From positions 88,112 through 152,111 of the forward strand of contig JAHFCT010000001.1 of the NCBI GenBank assembly GCA_023249375.1: 64,000 nt of DNA. The letters are read 5' to 3'. The DNA comes from Gemmatimonadota bacterium. Its GTDB lineage: Bacteria; Gemmatimonadota; Gemmatimonadetes; Gemmatimonadales; Gemmatimonadaceae. The notes beneath the pieces are model-generated. The model ran no database searches. It was not told the origin of the DNA and was given only the letters and a program-made list of their open reading frames with translations. Of the stretch, positions 36,799-44,335 are shown piece by piece. Both the position numbers and the translations under genes were made by a program. Positions within the stretch are counted from its first letter, which is position 1. Each line of letters begins with the position of its first letter.

Positions 36799-37899
36799 GT
36801 GCGTTCTTTCCGTCGTCTCGCCATATCCGCCCTGACGCTGGCCAGCGTGATGCTGGCGTGCTCGTCGCCTTCCGATCCCAACCACGCCTGCGCGGCAGAC
36901 AGCACGGCGGCGGCATGCACCAGTGGCGCGCGCGCGGCATGGCCGGGCAGCGATGATGTGCGCACCGTCGATGCAACGAGCGCGCTCGGCGGCAATGTCA
37001 GCGGCCTCACCTACGAGGGGGCCGGCGCCTCGCCCGCGGTGCTCTGGGCCGTGCGCAATGATCCGGGCACGCTCATCCGCCTCGTCGCCTCGGGCGGCGT
37101 GTGGGGATTCGATGCGAACGGCGGATGGTCGGCGGGTCGGGCGCTGCGCTACCCCGACAACAGCGGCAATCCGGACGCGGAGGGCGTGACGCTCGCGGAT
37201 GGCGGAGCCCTGGGCGGCGTGTACGTCGTCGCTGAGCGAAACAACTCCGCGGGATCCACGAGTCGCAACAGCATTCTGCGATACGACATTTCGCAGGGTT
37301 CAGCGTCGCTGCGCGCCACCCACGAGTGGGATCTCACCAACGACCTGCCGCGCACCGACGCCAATCTTGGCGTCGAGGCGATCACGTGGATCCCCGACAG
37401 CATGCTGGTGGCAAACGGCTTCGTCGATGAATCCACCGGCCAGGCGTATCGCGTCAGCAGCTACGCAAGCCACGGCACGGGACTGTTCTTCGTCGGGCTG
37501 GAGGCCGACGGCAACGTGTATGCGTACGCGCTTAACCATGCGACGGGTGCCGCCACTCGCGTGGCGACGATCGTCACCGGCTTCACCGCGGTAATGGGCA
37601 TGGAGTACGATCGCGACACCGGCCTGCTCTGGATCATCTGCGACAATCACTGCGCCAACGATTCCGGCGTCCTGTCCATTGGCACCGCCGCCTCGGGTCC
37701 CGCCGGGAAGTTCCGGCTATCGGCGCAGTTCACGCGCCCGTCGTCGCTCCCCGACATCAACAACGAGGGCTTCGCCCTCGCGCCGCGCAGCGAATGCGTG
37801 GCCAACAGGAAGCCTGCGTTCTGGGCGGACGATGACAACACGGGAGGACACGCGCTGCGCAGTGCGGGTATTCCGTGCGGGGCCGTCGCGCTGCGCTGA
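36799..37899 (+). CDS. Lipoprotein with phytase-esterase-like / SdiA-regulated-like beta-propeller
   Basis: Product of 366 residues. Signal peptide with a lipobox (ASVMLAC-SS), then a propeller-like domain whose motifs match the 'esterase-like activity of phytase' or SdiA-regulated groups: GNVSGLTYEGAGASPAVLWA, DAEGVTLADG, GVYVVAERNN, LGVEAITWIPD and LPDINNEGFALAP. I chose GTG at 36799 because it starts directly at the signal; the open frame begins 50 codons earlier. It is divergent from the binding protein-kinase-regulator operon and may release or bind phosphate esters. That link is inference. Confidence 0.65.
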   Translation: MRSFRRLAISALTLASVMLACSSPSDPNHACAADSTAAACTSGARAAWPGSDDVRTVDATSALGGNVSGLTYEGAGASPAVLWAVRNDPGTLIRLVASGGVWGFDANGGWSAGRALRYPDNSGNPDAEGVTLADGGALGGVYVVAERNNSAGSTSRNSILRYDISQGSASLRATHEWDLTNDLPRTDANLGVEAITWIPDSMLVANGFVDESTGQAYRVSSYASHGTGLFFVGLEADGNVYAYALNHATGAATRVATIVTGFTAVMGMEYDRDTGLLWIICDNHCANDSGVLSIGTAASGPAGKFRLSAQFTRPSSLPDINNEGFALAPRSECVANRKPAFWADDDNTGGHALRSAGIPCGAVALR

Positions 37900-37924
37900 T
37901 CGCGAGCCGTCGCACCGCAAACAC

Positions 37925-37956
37925 GCGGGGCCGTCCGGTTCGCCGGACGGCCCCGC
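37925..37956. terminator. Bidirectional terminator with TTCG loop
   Basis: GCGGGGCCGTCCGG and CCGGACGGCCCCGC form a perfect 14-base stem around TTCG, between the convergent lipoprotein gene and the small gene ending at 37974. CTCTTCCT follows on the plus strand. Confidence 0.85.
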
Positions 37957-37973
37957 TCTTCCTGACGGACGTG

Positions 37974-38258
37974 CTAGCGCTTGTCGGGCAGCTGACCGAG
38001 AATCTGCGCCGGCACGTGCGCCGGCGTCACCATGCGGCGGCGCGACGACGTCTCGGCTTCGACTTTCTGCCAGAAGGCGACCTCGCGCGGCGCGGCGTTC
38101 AGCGCGGCTTGGTTCACTGGTTCGCCATCGAGCCAAGCGTGCACGGCCTCCGAGATTCGCCCCGTCGGAGCAAGCTCCTGATCGGCCATCGGCGATTCCT
38201 TCGGCGTGCGGGGCGTCGGTTCGAGACCGTCGCGCGGATCAAGGTTGTCGTGCATCAT
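37974..38258 (-). CDS. Small protein coupled to an ECF sigma factor, possible anti-sigma partner
   Basis: Product of 94 residues, soluble, with no cysteines or membrane segment, rich in Pro/Glu/Arg. The centre (ISEAVHAWLDGEPVNQAAL) resembles the first helix of anti-sigma factors, and AFWQKVEAETSSRRR follows. Its ATG shares one base with the sigma gene stop (TGATG). The position strongly suggests it modulates the sigma factor, but there is no zinc motif or clear family match. Confidence 0.6.
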   Translation of the reverse strand: MMHDNLDPRDGLEPTPRTPKESPMADQELAPTGRISEAVHAWLDGEPVNQAALNAAPREVAFWQKVEAETSSRRRMVTPAHVPAQILGQLPDKR

Positions 38259-38824
38259 CACTGGTATCGCTCCTCAAGCAGCGCCTGAAGCGCCTCGCGT
38301 GCACGGTGCACGCGCATCTTCAGGGCTCCCACGGTCGTGTCGAGCAACTCGGCCATCTCCTCGTACGACCGACCCTCGACGTGCTTCATCACGAACGCTT
38401 CCCGCAGAGACGCGGGCAGCGCCGACAGCGCGAGGTCCAGGTCGGATCGCAGTTCCCCCCGGTCGAGCTCTTCTTCAGGGTTCTCGTATCCAGACGGTTG
38501 ATCGTCCTCTTCGTAACTCAGGTGGGTCCGGCGAATGTTCTTCAGCCAGTCCTTGCACCCGTTGGCGACGATGCGGAAGACCCATGCGTCGAAGCGTCCG
38601 CGCACCTCGCTGAGGTGGTTGTACGCCTTGATGAACGAGACCTGCAAAATGTCCTCGGCGACGTCGGGACTCCCCGTCATTCCCACCGCGTGGCGATACA
38701 GCGGATCGCTGTAGCGCTGGATGAGAATGCCGAAGGCGTTCCGGTCCCCGGCGAGTACGCGGTCAATAACGGCTTGATCCGCGTCGGCCTGTTCCTCTGG
38801 CAGCGTGGGCTGGGTCAGTTTCAC
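38258..38824 (-). CDS. ECF-type RNA polymerase sigma factor
   Basis: Product of 188 residues with region 2 (YRHAVGMTGSPDVAEDILQ, then FIKAYNHLSEVRGRFDAWVF) and region 4 (LPASLREAFVMKHVEGRSYE, then MAELLDTTVGALKMRVHRAR), joined by an acidic linker. It should direct RNA polymerase to a stress or envelope regulon. GTG at 38824 fits the usual short N-terminus; the frame is open to another GTG at 38872. A TACACT box lies just upstream of 38824, but its position so close to the start makes promoter assignment unsafe. Confidence 0.92.
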   Translation of the reverse strand: MKLTQPTLPEEQADADQAVIDRVLAGDRNAFGILIQRYSDPLYRHAVGMTGSPDVAEDILQVSFIKAYNHLSEVRGRFDAWVFRIVANGCKDWLKNIRRTHLSYEEDDQPSGYENPEEELDRGELRSDLDLALSALPASLREAFVMKHVEGRSYEEMAELLDTTVGALKMRVHRAREALQALLEERYQ

Positions 38825-38971
38825 GACGCTAGTGTAATGTGTCACACGCGCCGAGGACAGACCCACCCCCACCGCAGCCGATCAGGCCACGCCGGGGCAT
38901 CGCACAATTCAGACGACGCGCCGCGCGGAGGGTAACGGCATCGCTGCGTGCGCCACTCGTAGCCTCTCGGA

Positions 38972-40207
38972 TCACGGGACCGTCGCGCTGATTGGGATCG
39001 CCCACCCGTACTGCTGGTTCAGCGCCCGCGCGACGACATCGGCGACGACACGCTGGCCGGTCGCTGATGGGTGCACACCATCCAGCGACAGCGCCTGGCC
39101 AAACGGCGCATCGCTGTTGAGCAGGCTGCCTGTGACGAATGCGGCCACTCCATACGGCATGCCAAGCCAGTACGCAGTGGGTTCGGCGTACGCGAACCGC
39201 CGCTTCTCCGCCGCAGCCTTGATCGTGCCGTTGAGAGCGGTGATGGTCTGCTGGATCAGTACGACGTCCGCCGGCGTGAGGATGTAATCGACCACACCAG
39301 GCCGGTCAGCGCATGAGAGCGCTTCCGGCTTGCCCGTAGAGCGCGCCGCGGCGACCAGCGACGGAAGCAAGACGGCAGCATTGAGCAGATTCCTCGTCTC
39401 CTGACAATCCGCGTCGACCTCGACTCCAATGGTGGCCAGGGCCGTGCGCTGCCGCCATAGGTCGTCGCCGCCTTGAAACGCGGCGAGTGACATCAGCGGC
39501 GGCATGCCGAGGAACACCGCCTTCGCTTTCGTCGCCGCCACACTGTCCGCGATGGAATCGAAGACCGGCGCAAAGACCGCGGCGGGCATCAGCGTCCACG
39601 CGGTCTTCTGCGTGTAGCTCGTGCCAACCGCAACGAGACCCGTGGTCATCGCGCGCAGCACTTCGCCCGCGCCGAGTTCGACAGCAACTAGCGTCGGCTT
39701 CTGCGACTGCATCGCCTGCAGCTGCGTCTGCACGGCGGGCAGCACCATCGGATAGCGCACCTGGTCGAGCGACGACGGCAGCGTGACAAAGGAGCGCGGC
39801 GTTGTGTGCAACGCGTCCCATGCGGTGGCGCCGCTCATCGCGACGTTGTTGGCGGGCAGGCTGTCGCTGCCGAGCCGCCCGTTGCATCCCGTGGCGCCGG
39901 CCACAACGGTGCCGGCGAGATTGCGATAGATCGAGAGCGGCGCGACCAGTGGCGGCGAGCAGCCGGGCGACCTGAGAGCAGGCACGCGGAAGGTCGCCTC
40001 CATCCGTGCCGCGAGTTGCGCCGGCCAGCTTGTGAGCTGCGATTCGTACACGACGCCCGCCGACTGCTCGCCCATGGTGAAGCCCGTCCCCATCGAAACA
40101 AAGCGATGGAACGCCGACGCGCCGGCAGGCGCCGTGACGCGCTCGCTGCCGCCGCAGGCGGCGGCCGCAACGATCAGCAGCGAGAGAGAACGGGCGCGCA
40201 TGCGCAT
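38972..40207 (-). CDS. SGNH/GDSL-like secreted lipoprotein
   Basis: Product of 411 residues. A signal with lipobox (LIVAAAAC-GGSE) is followed by an SGNH-hydrolase-like fold. Block I reads FVSMGTGFTMGEQ, block II-like LPANNVAMSGATA, and block V DGVHPSATGQRVVAD supplies the catalytic Asp-His. In block I the nucleophilic serine position (usual GDS or GTS) is glycine, so catalysis may be lost or use another residue. It is exported and lipid-anchored. The frame is open far upstream, antisense to the CoA-transferase side, but the lipoprotein signal fixes the start near 40207. Confidence 0.7.
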   Translation of the reverse strand: MRMRARSLSLLIVAAAACGGSERVTAPAGASAFHRFVSMGTGFTMGEQSAGVVYESQLTSWPAQLAARMEATFRVPALRSPGCSPPLVAPLSIYRNLAGTVVAGATGCNGRLGSDSLPANNVAMSGATAWDALHTTPRSFVTLPSSLDQVRYPMVLPAVQTQLQAMQSQKPTLVAVELGAGEVLRAMTTGLVAVGTSYTQKTAWTLMPAAVFAPVFDSIADSVAATKAKAVFLGMPPLMSLAAFQGGDDLWRQRTALATIGVEVDADCQETRNLLNAAVLLPSLVAAARSTGKPEALSCADRPGVVDYILTPADVVLIQQTITALNGTIKAAAEKRRFAYAEPTAYWLGMPYGVAAFVTGSLLNSDAPFGQALSLDGVHPSATGQRVVADVVARALNQQYGWAIPISATVP

Positions 40208-40254
40208 CAATATGGGCGAGGCAGAGGGCGAATCACAGCAAGGCGCCCGTGCTG

Positions 40255-41355
40255 CTACCCCGCAAACGCCGCCCAGCCTCGCGCTCGCACCAACTCTCCG
40301 TGCTCGTCGAGCAACGGCGGCGGCCGGCGCACGGTGCCCGGAGCGAGCGGCGCCACTCCCGTGAGCGGCGAGGCGTCCACGTCGCGCAGCGCCTCGAGCA
40401 CCGGCTTCACCACACCGCACGGTACGTCGGCCATATCGAGTGCCGCCAACCACGACGCGGACGGCTGCGAGCGCACGCGCTCCTGAATTGCGGCGATGAG
40501 TTCGCTGCGATATGCCAGCCGCCCCGCATTCGTGCGATACCGGTCGTCGGCCGCCAGTGCCTCCAGCCCGAGCGCCGTCATGCACTTCGCAAACTGCCCG
40601 TCGCTTCCCACCGCAATCACGATGGGACGGTCGCTGGCATCGAAGAGCTGATACGGTACGAGATTGGGATGCGCGTTGCCCCATCGCGTGGCGTCCTTGC
40701 CAGACACGAGCGCGTTCTGCGCGACGTTCACCAGTGCGGCGGCCGCGCTGTGCGCGAGTGAGATGGTGAGGTTTCGCGAGGCAACGTCAACCAGTCGATG
40801 CCGCGACGCGAGTGCGGCGAGAATAGCGATGGCGGCATCCTTGCCGGCAATCACATCGGCCAGGGCCACGCCAATCTTCATCGGCGGGCCGGACGGCTCG
40901 CCAGTGATCGACATCCATCCCGACTCCGCCTGCACGACGAAGTCGTAGCCGGGGCGGTCGCTCGACGCGCCAAATCCAGTGATCGAGCACCAGAGCAGGC
41001 GCGGGTTGGCGGCGAGCAGCTGGCCTGCGTCGATCCCTCGGCGCTGCAGTGTGCCTCGCCTGAAGTTCTCGACCACGACATCAGCCTGCGTTGCCAGTGC
41101 GCACACTTGCGCAGCACCTTCCGGCGTCGCGAGGTCCAGCGCAACCGACAATTTGTTCCGGTTGACCGATAAAAAGTAGGCGCTGCGGCCCTCCGCATCG
41201 AAGGGCGGTCCCCACCCGCGCGTATCATCGCCGCTGCCCGGCCGCTCGACCTTGAGCACGTCGGCGCCGAGATCGCCAAGAATCATCGTACACAGTGGCC
41301 CGGCGAGCACCCTGCTCAGGTCGAGAATTCTGATGCCAGTTAGTGGAAATGTCAT
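40255..41355 (-). CDS. Class III (CaiB/BaiF) acyl-CoA transferase
   Basis: Product of 366 residues, slightly shorter than the usual 380-400. The opening PLTGIRILDLSRVLAGPLCT and the block GADVLKVERPGSGDDTRGWG are diagnostic of the family. The catalytic aspartate is probably D138 (PGYDFVVQAESGW). It should exchange CoA between carboxylic acids. The substrate is not readable, and no degradation pathway genes are adjacent. The promoter overlaps the start codon. Confidence 0.93.
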   Translation of the reverse strand: MTFPLTGIRILDLSRVLAGPLCTMILGDLGADVLKVERPGSGDDTRGWGPPFDAEGRSAYFLSVNRNKLSVALDLATPEGAAQVCALATQADVVVENFRRGTLQRRGIDAGQLLAANPRLLWCSITGFGASSDRPGYDFVVQAESGWMSITGEPSGPPMKIGVALADVIAGKDAAIAILAALASRHRLVDVASRNLTISLAHSAAAALVNVAQNALVSGKDATRWGNAHPNLVPYQLFDASDRPIVIAVGSDGQFAKCMTALGLEALAADDRYRTNAGRLAYRSELIAAIQERVRSQPSASWLAALDMADVPCGVVKPVLEALRDVDASPLTGVAPLAPGTVRRPPPLLDEHGELVRARGWAAFAG

Positions 41356-41382
41356 TATAATAGCGTTATTATGGCTTGTTAA
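41354..41382 (-). promoter_or_regulatory. AT-rich promoter overlapping the CoA-transferase start
   Basis: On the minus strand TTAACA (41382-41377) and TATAAT (41359-41354) are exactly 17 bases apart, and the -10 shares two bases with the ATG. A second -10-like CATAAT lies 13 bases further upstream. ATAATA-GCGT-TATTAT (41357-41372) forms an inverted repeat across the spacer, so binding there could block the promoter. Confidence 0.6.
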
Positions 41383-41454
41383 TGTAGCTAATTGTCAGTC
41401 TATACTGTGGTTATCGCCCTAGAAGTTCACATCAAATCAGTTGTTTCGGTCACC

Positions 41455-41482
41455 TTGATTATCTCTACAAAAATCATATACT
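41455..41482 (+). promoter_or_regulatory. Promoter of the phasin/H1-like gene
   Basis: TTGATT (41455-41460) and TATACT (41477-41482) lie 16 bases apart, leaving a leader of about 125 bases before the ATG at 41614. This block and the divergent promoter above make 41356-41480 conspicuously AT-rich. Confidence 0.6.
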
Positions 41483-41613
41483 TGGCGCCGATCCATGGGA
41501 CAGCGCCATTCGAGAACTTCTGCGGCGCCCCCTTTCCCCTACTGCGTGATGCTCGATGCGGTAGGACCTGACGCCGGGAGCGTAAGCCGGCGGCTCGAGC
41601 AAGGAGCACCAAA

Positions 41614-42210
41614 ATGACCGACAAGACCCCGGCGAAGCCAGAAGGGACTGGCACGGTATTGCCGCGCCGTCACCCTGGCCACCGCGGCCAGGATGTGCGT
41701 GACGCCGTCGCCGAGATGGCCGCGAAGGCCGCTGAAATTTCCATGGAAGCCGGCAGCAAGATGGCGGCGGCCATGAAAGATGTCATCAATGCGGCGGCCG
41801 GGCTGACCGGATTTGCCATCGAGAGTGCACGCGACGTCGTGCAGTTTATGGTGCGCCGTGGCCAAATGACGCAGGACGAGGCCGACAAGCTGCTGCACGG
41901 CGTCGAGGAAGCGTGGAGCAAGAAGCACAAGGGCGCCAAGCCGCCGCTGAGGGCGGAGCCGATTGCGACCGTGGCGAAGGCCGCGCCGAAGCCCGTTGCC
42001 GCAAAGCCAGCGCACACGCCAGTGGCGCACAAGCCGGCGCACGCGCCAGTGGCGCACAAGCCAGTAGCGCACAAGCCGGCCGCACACAAGCCGGCAGCGC
42101 CAAAGCCCGCGCACAAGCCGGCGCCGAAGAAAGCGGCACCGAAGCCAGCCGCCAAGAAGCCGGCTTCCGCCAAGAAGGCACCGGCCAAGAAGCCCGCGCC
42201 GAAGAAGTAG
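41614..42210 (+). CDS. Phasin-like helical protein with histone H1-like Lys/Ala/Pro tail
   Basis: Product of 198 residues. Residues 25-105 are amphipathic helices with the look of PHA-granule-associated/phasin proteins (AEMAAKAAEISMEAGSKMAA, DVVQFMVRRGQMTQDEADKL). From about residue 110 the protein is a Lys/Ala/Pro/His repeat tail (units such as VAHKPAHAP, then APKKAAPKPAAKKPA), like histone H1 tails and bacterial Hc1-type DNA-compacting proteins. It may bind DNA or granule surfaces. AAGGAG lies seven bases before the ATG. Its own promoter and a strong terminator make it monocistronic and probably well expressed. Confidence 0.75.
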   Translation: MTDKTPAKPEGTGTVLPRRHPGHRGQDVRDAVAEMAAKAAEISMEAGSKMAAAMKDVINAAAGLTGFAIESARDVVQFMVRRGQMTQDEADKLLHGVEEAWSKKHKGAKPPLRAEPIATVAKAAPKPVAAKPAHTPVAHKPAHAPVAHKPVAHKPAAHKPAAPKPAHKPAPKKAAPKPAAKKPASAKKAPAKKPAPKK

Positions 42211-42235
42211 TCATTGGCGGCTTCCACGCAGCGCG

Positions 42236-42277
42236 ACGGGCGCGCACCTTGGTAGGTGCGCGCCCGTTTCCTCTTTC
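42236..42277 (+). terminator. Intrinsic terminator of the phasin/H1-like gene
   Basis: ACGGGCGCGCACCT and AGGTGCGCGCCCGT form a perfect 14-base stem around TGGT, followed by TTCCTCTTTCT. It lies 26 bases after the stop codon. Confidence 0.9.
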
Positions 42278-42289
42278 TCCCCGTCTTCA

Positions 42290-43456
42290 GTGACTCTCGT
42301 ACCGCCGCCCCGCGGCGACGCCATTTCCCTGACCAGTACGCTGGTCGCCATCGACTCGCGCAATCCCAGTCTGGCCGCGACATCGCCGGGTGAGGGCGCC
42401 TGCGCCCGAGCGCTCGCCGACGTGCTCGACGCGTGGGGATTTCGCGTGGCCCTCGTTGACAGCGCGCCGAACCGGCCGAACGTCGTCGCGCGGATCGGCA
42501 GGGCCGGCGGCCGCACGCTGATGTTCAACGGGCATATCGACACGGTCGGCGTGGAGGGGATGACGCACCCGCCGTTCGAGCCGAAGATCAGCGAGGGGAA
42601 TCTGTACGGCCGCGGCAGCTGCGACATGAAGGGCGGCGTGGCCGCGATGTGTGCGGCGGCGGCGCTGGCGGCCGACACCGGCATCGACGGCGAGATCGTC
42701 GTGGCGGCGGTCACCGACGAAGAGTGGACGTCGCTCGGCACGTCGTCGTTGCTCGCGCGCGGCGTGCGTGCCGACGCCGCCATCGTGACCGAACCGACGT
42801 GCCTCTCGATCGGTCCCGCACACCGAGGGTTCGCGTGGGCCGTGGTCACCGTGCACGGCGTGGCGGCCCACGGATCGCGCTACGACGTGGGCGTCGACGC
42901 CAACACGATGGCCGCGCTGCTGCTTGCGGAACTCGACGAATACCAGCGCACGGTGCTCCCGCAGCGGCTGCATCCCTTGCTCGGACGCGGCTCGTTTCAC
43001 GCCGCGCGCATCAGCGGCGGCAGCGGCCTTTCCACGTACGCTGCGTCGTGCCGCGTGGAGTTTGAGCGCCGATCGCTGCCGGGCGAAACAGGGGAGAGCT
43101 TCGCGGCCGAGCTGCGCGCGGCGTGCGACCGCGTGGCGGAGCGCGATGCGCGCTTCCGTGCCGATGTCGAGGTGACCTTTGTGCAGGCGCCCAATGATGT
43201 CGCCGCCGATGCACCCATCGTGCAGTCGCTCGCCCGCGCCGTCGCGGCACTCGAGGGGCGCGACGCGCCCATCGAAGGACTGTCGTACTGGACCGACGCC
43301 GCGCTCCTTTCGGCGGCGGGGATACCCGCCATCTGCTACGGGCCCGGTGACATCCGCCTGGCCCACAGCGCCACGGAGTGGGTGCCGGTGGCCGAGGTGC
43401 GGCGCGCGACAGCGGTGCTCGCGCAGGCGGCGATCGACTGGTTTGGGTCGCGCTAG
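42290..43456 (+). CDS. M20-family metallopeptidase/deacylase
   Basis: Product of 388 residues of the ArgE/DapE/carboxypeptidase G2 type. Metal-site motifs are complete: FNGHIDTVG (H82, catalytic D84), GRGSCDMKGG (D112), TDEEW (E144/E145) and VTEPTCL (E168). A dimerisation lid domain lies in between (VHGVAAHGSRYDVG). It should hydrolyse an N-acyl amino acid or small peptide. The exact substrate is not determined, and no arginine or lysine biosynthesis genes flank it. It starts with GTG at 42290, right after the upstream terminator, and leads a four-gene plus-strand run. Confidence 0.85.
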   Translation: MTLVPPPRGDAISLTSTLVAIDSRNPSLAATSPGEGACARALADVLDAWGFRVALVDSAPNRPNVVARIGRAGGRTLMFNGHIDTVGVEGMTHPPFEPKISEGNLYGRGSCDMKGGVAAMCAAAALAADTGIDGEIVVAAVTDEEWTSLGTSSLLARGVRADAAIVTEPTCLSIGPAHRGFAWAVVTVHGVAAHGSRYDVGVDANTMAALLLAELDEYQRTVLPQRLHPLLGRGSFHAARISGGSGLSTYAASCRVEFERRSLPGETGESFAAELRAACDRVAERDARFRADVEVTFVQAPNDVAADAPIVQSLARAVAALEGRDAPIEGLSYWTDAALLSAAGIPAICYGPGDIRLAHSATEWVPVAEVRRATAVLAQAAIDWFGSR

Positions 43457-43672
43457 GTGCAGCTCACCGTGAAGCAATACGACGCGCTCGAGCAGGCAAT
43501 CACCCGCGGACATCGCGTCGCGGTGCAGCGTCGCGGCTCTGAGTATCTGGTGATTCCCGAGCGGCTGGTGCTGCGCAACCGCCGTGAGTGCATCGAGGCG
43601 CGGCACCCGACCACGGGCGATCATCTGACACTTTGGCTCGATGAGCTCGATGCGGTGGAGGTGGTGCGATGA
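43457..43672 (+). CDS. Small basic protein between M20 and RNase H genes, unknown
   Basis: Product of 71 residues starting with GTG immediately after the M20 stop and ending in an ATGA overlap with the RNase HI gene, so it sits in a coupled run. It is basic in the centre (RNRRECIEARHPTTG) and hydrophobic/acidic at the end (LTLWLDELDAVEVVR). Predicted strands suggest a compact SH3- or Sm-like barrel, but I do not recognise a family. The coding call rests on the tight spacing and matching codon use. Confidence 0.6.
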   Translation: MQLTVKQYDALEQAITRGHRVAVQRRGSEYLVIPERLVLRNRRECIEARHPTTGDHLTLWLDELDAVEVVR

Positions 43673-44277
43673 GCGGCGAGCTGGTGGCGATCTACGCCGA
43701 CGAGTCGTGCCTGGGCAACGGGCAAGCGGGCGACAATCCCGGGGCGGCGGGCGTGCTCGTGGAGTACCAGCGGAAGAACGGCGCGCTGGTGCGGCTCGAC
43801 CTGTGGCTCAGCGAGCCGGCGACGACCAACAACCGCATGGCGCTGCGCTCGGTGACGGAGGCGATGCGCGCCATCGGCGCGAAAGGCGGGCGCTTCCGTG
43901 TCAGCTTCACCACCGACTCGCGCTACATCGTGGACGGAATGACGAGCTGGGTGCATGCGTGGGCGAGGAACGGCTGGAAGCGGAAGGGCGGCGCCATCGA
44001 GAATCTTGAGATGTGGCACGACGCCGTTGAGGCGTGCGAAGGGCATGCGATCGCCTGGCGCTGGGTGCGCGGCCACGACGGTCACGCGCAAAACGAGTAC
44101 GCCAATCATCTCGCGACGCGCGCCGCGGCGGATCAGACGGCGAGTGGCGGGCTGGTGGAATCGGGCTTCGACGAATGGCTCGCGGCTTACCGCACGCGCG
44201 GCGGTCGCGCCGGTGAACCGGATGGCTTTCCCGATGGCGCCGGCTTCAAGCCGAACGCATCTTTGCCTCGTGTCTGA
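43669..44277 (+). CDS. RNase HI-like protein with altered active-site residues
   Basis: Product of 202 residues aligning with RNase HI. AIYADESCLGN supplies D11, TTDSRYIVDGMTSWVHAW supplies D83, WRWVRGHDGH the histidine H136, and the basic patch reads NGWKRKGG. Two of the four catalytic carboxylates differ: the usual NNRMEL glutamate is alanine (NNRMALRSV, A58), and the usual NERCDELA aspartate is asparagine (NEYANHLA, N146). A 40-residue C-terminal extension follows. It may be a family variant with relocated ligands or a nucleic-acid-binding form. It is coupled to the small gene upstream. Confidence 0.85.
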   Translation: MSGELVAIYADESCLGNGQAGDNPGAAGVLVEYQRKNGALVRLDLWLSEPATTNNRMALRSVTEAMRAIGAKGGRFRVSFTTDSRYIVDGMTSWVHAWARNGWKRKGGAIENLEMWHDAVEACEGHAIAWRWVRGHDGHAQNEYANHLATRAAADQTASGGLVESGFDEWLAAYRTRGGRAGEPDGFPDGAGFKPNASLPRV

Positions 44278-44301
44278 TGTCCTCGACGCCGGGGAGAATG
44301 C

Positions 44302-44334
44302 ATGCAGGTCCTCATCATGAAGGCCACCCACTAA
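44302..44334 (+). CDS. Possible 10-residue leader peptide
   Basis: ATG at 44302 opens MQVLIMKATH followed by TAA, one base before the ATG of the zinc-ribbon gene. GGGGAG lies five bases upstream of it, a much better ribosome site than any directly in front of the downstream gene. Translation through this mini-frame could couple or regulate the next gene. It is too short to judge coding by composition. Confidence 0.4.
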   Translation: MQVLIMKATH

Positions 44335-44335
44335 G

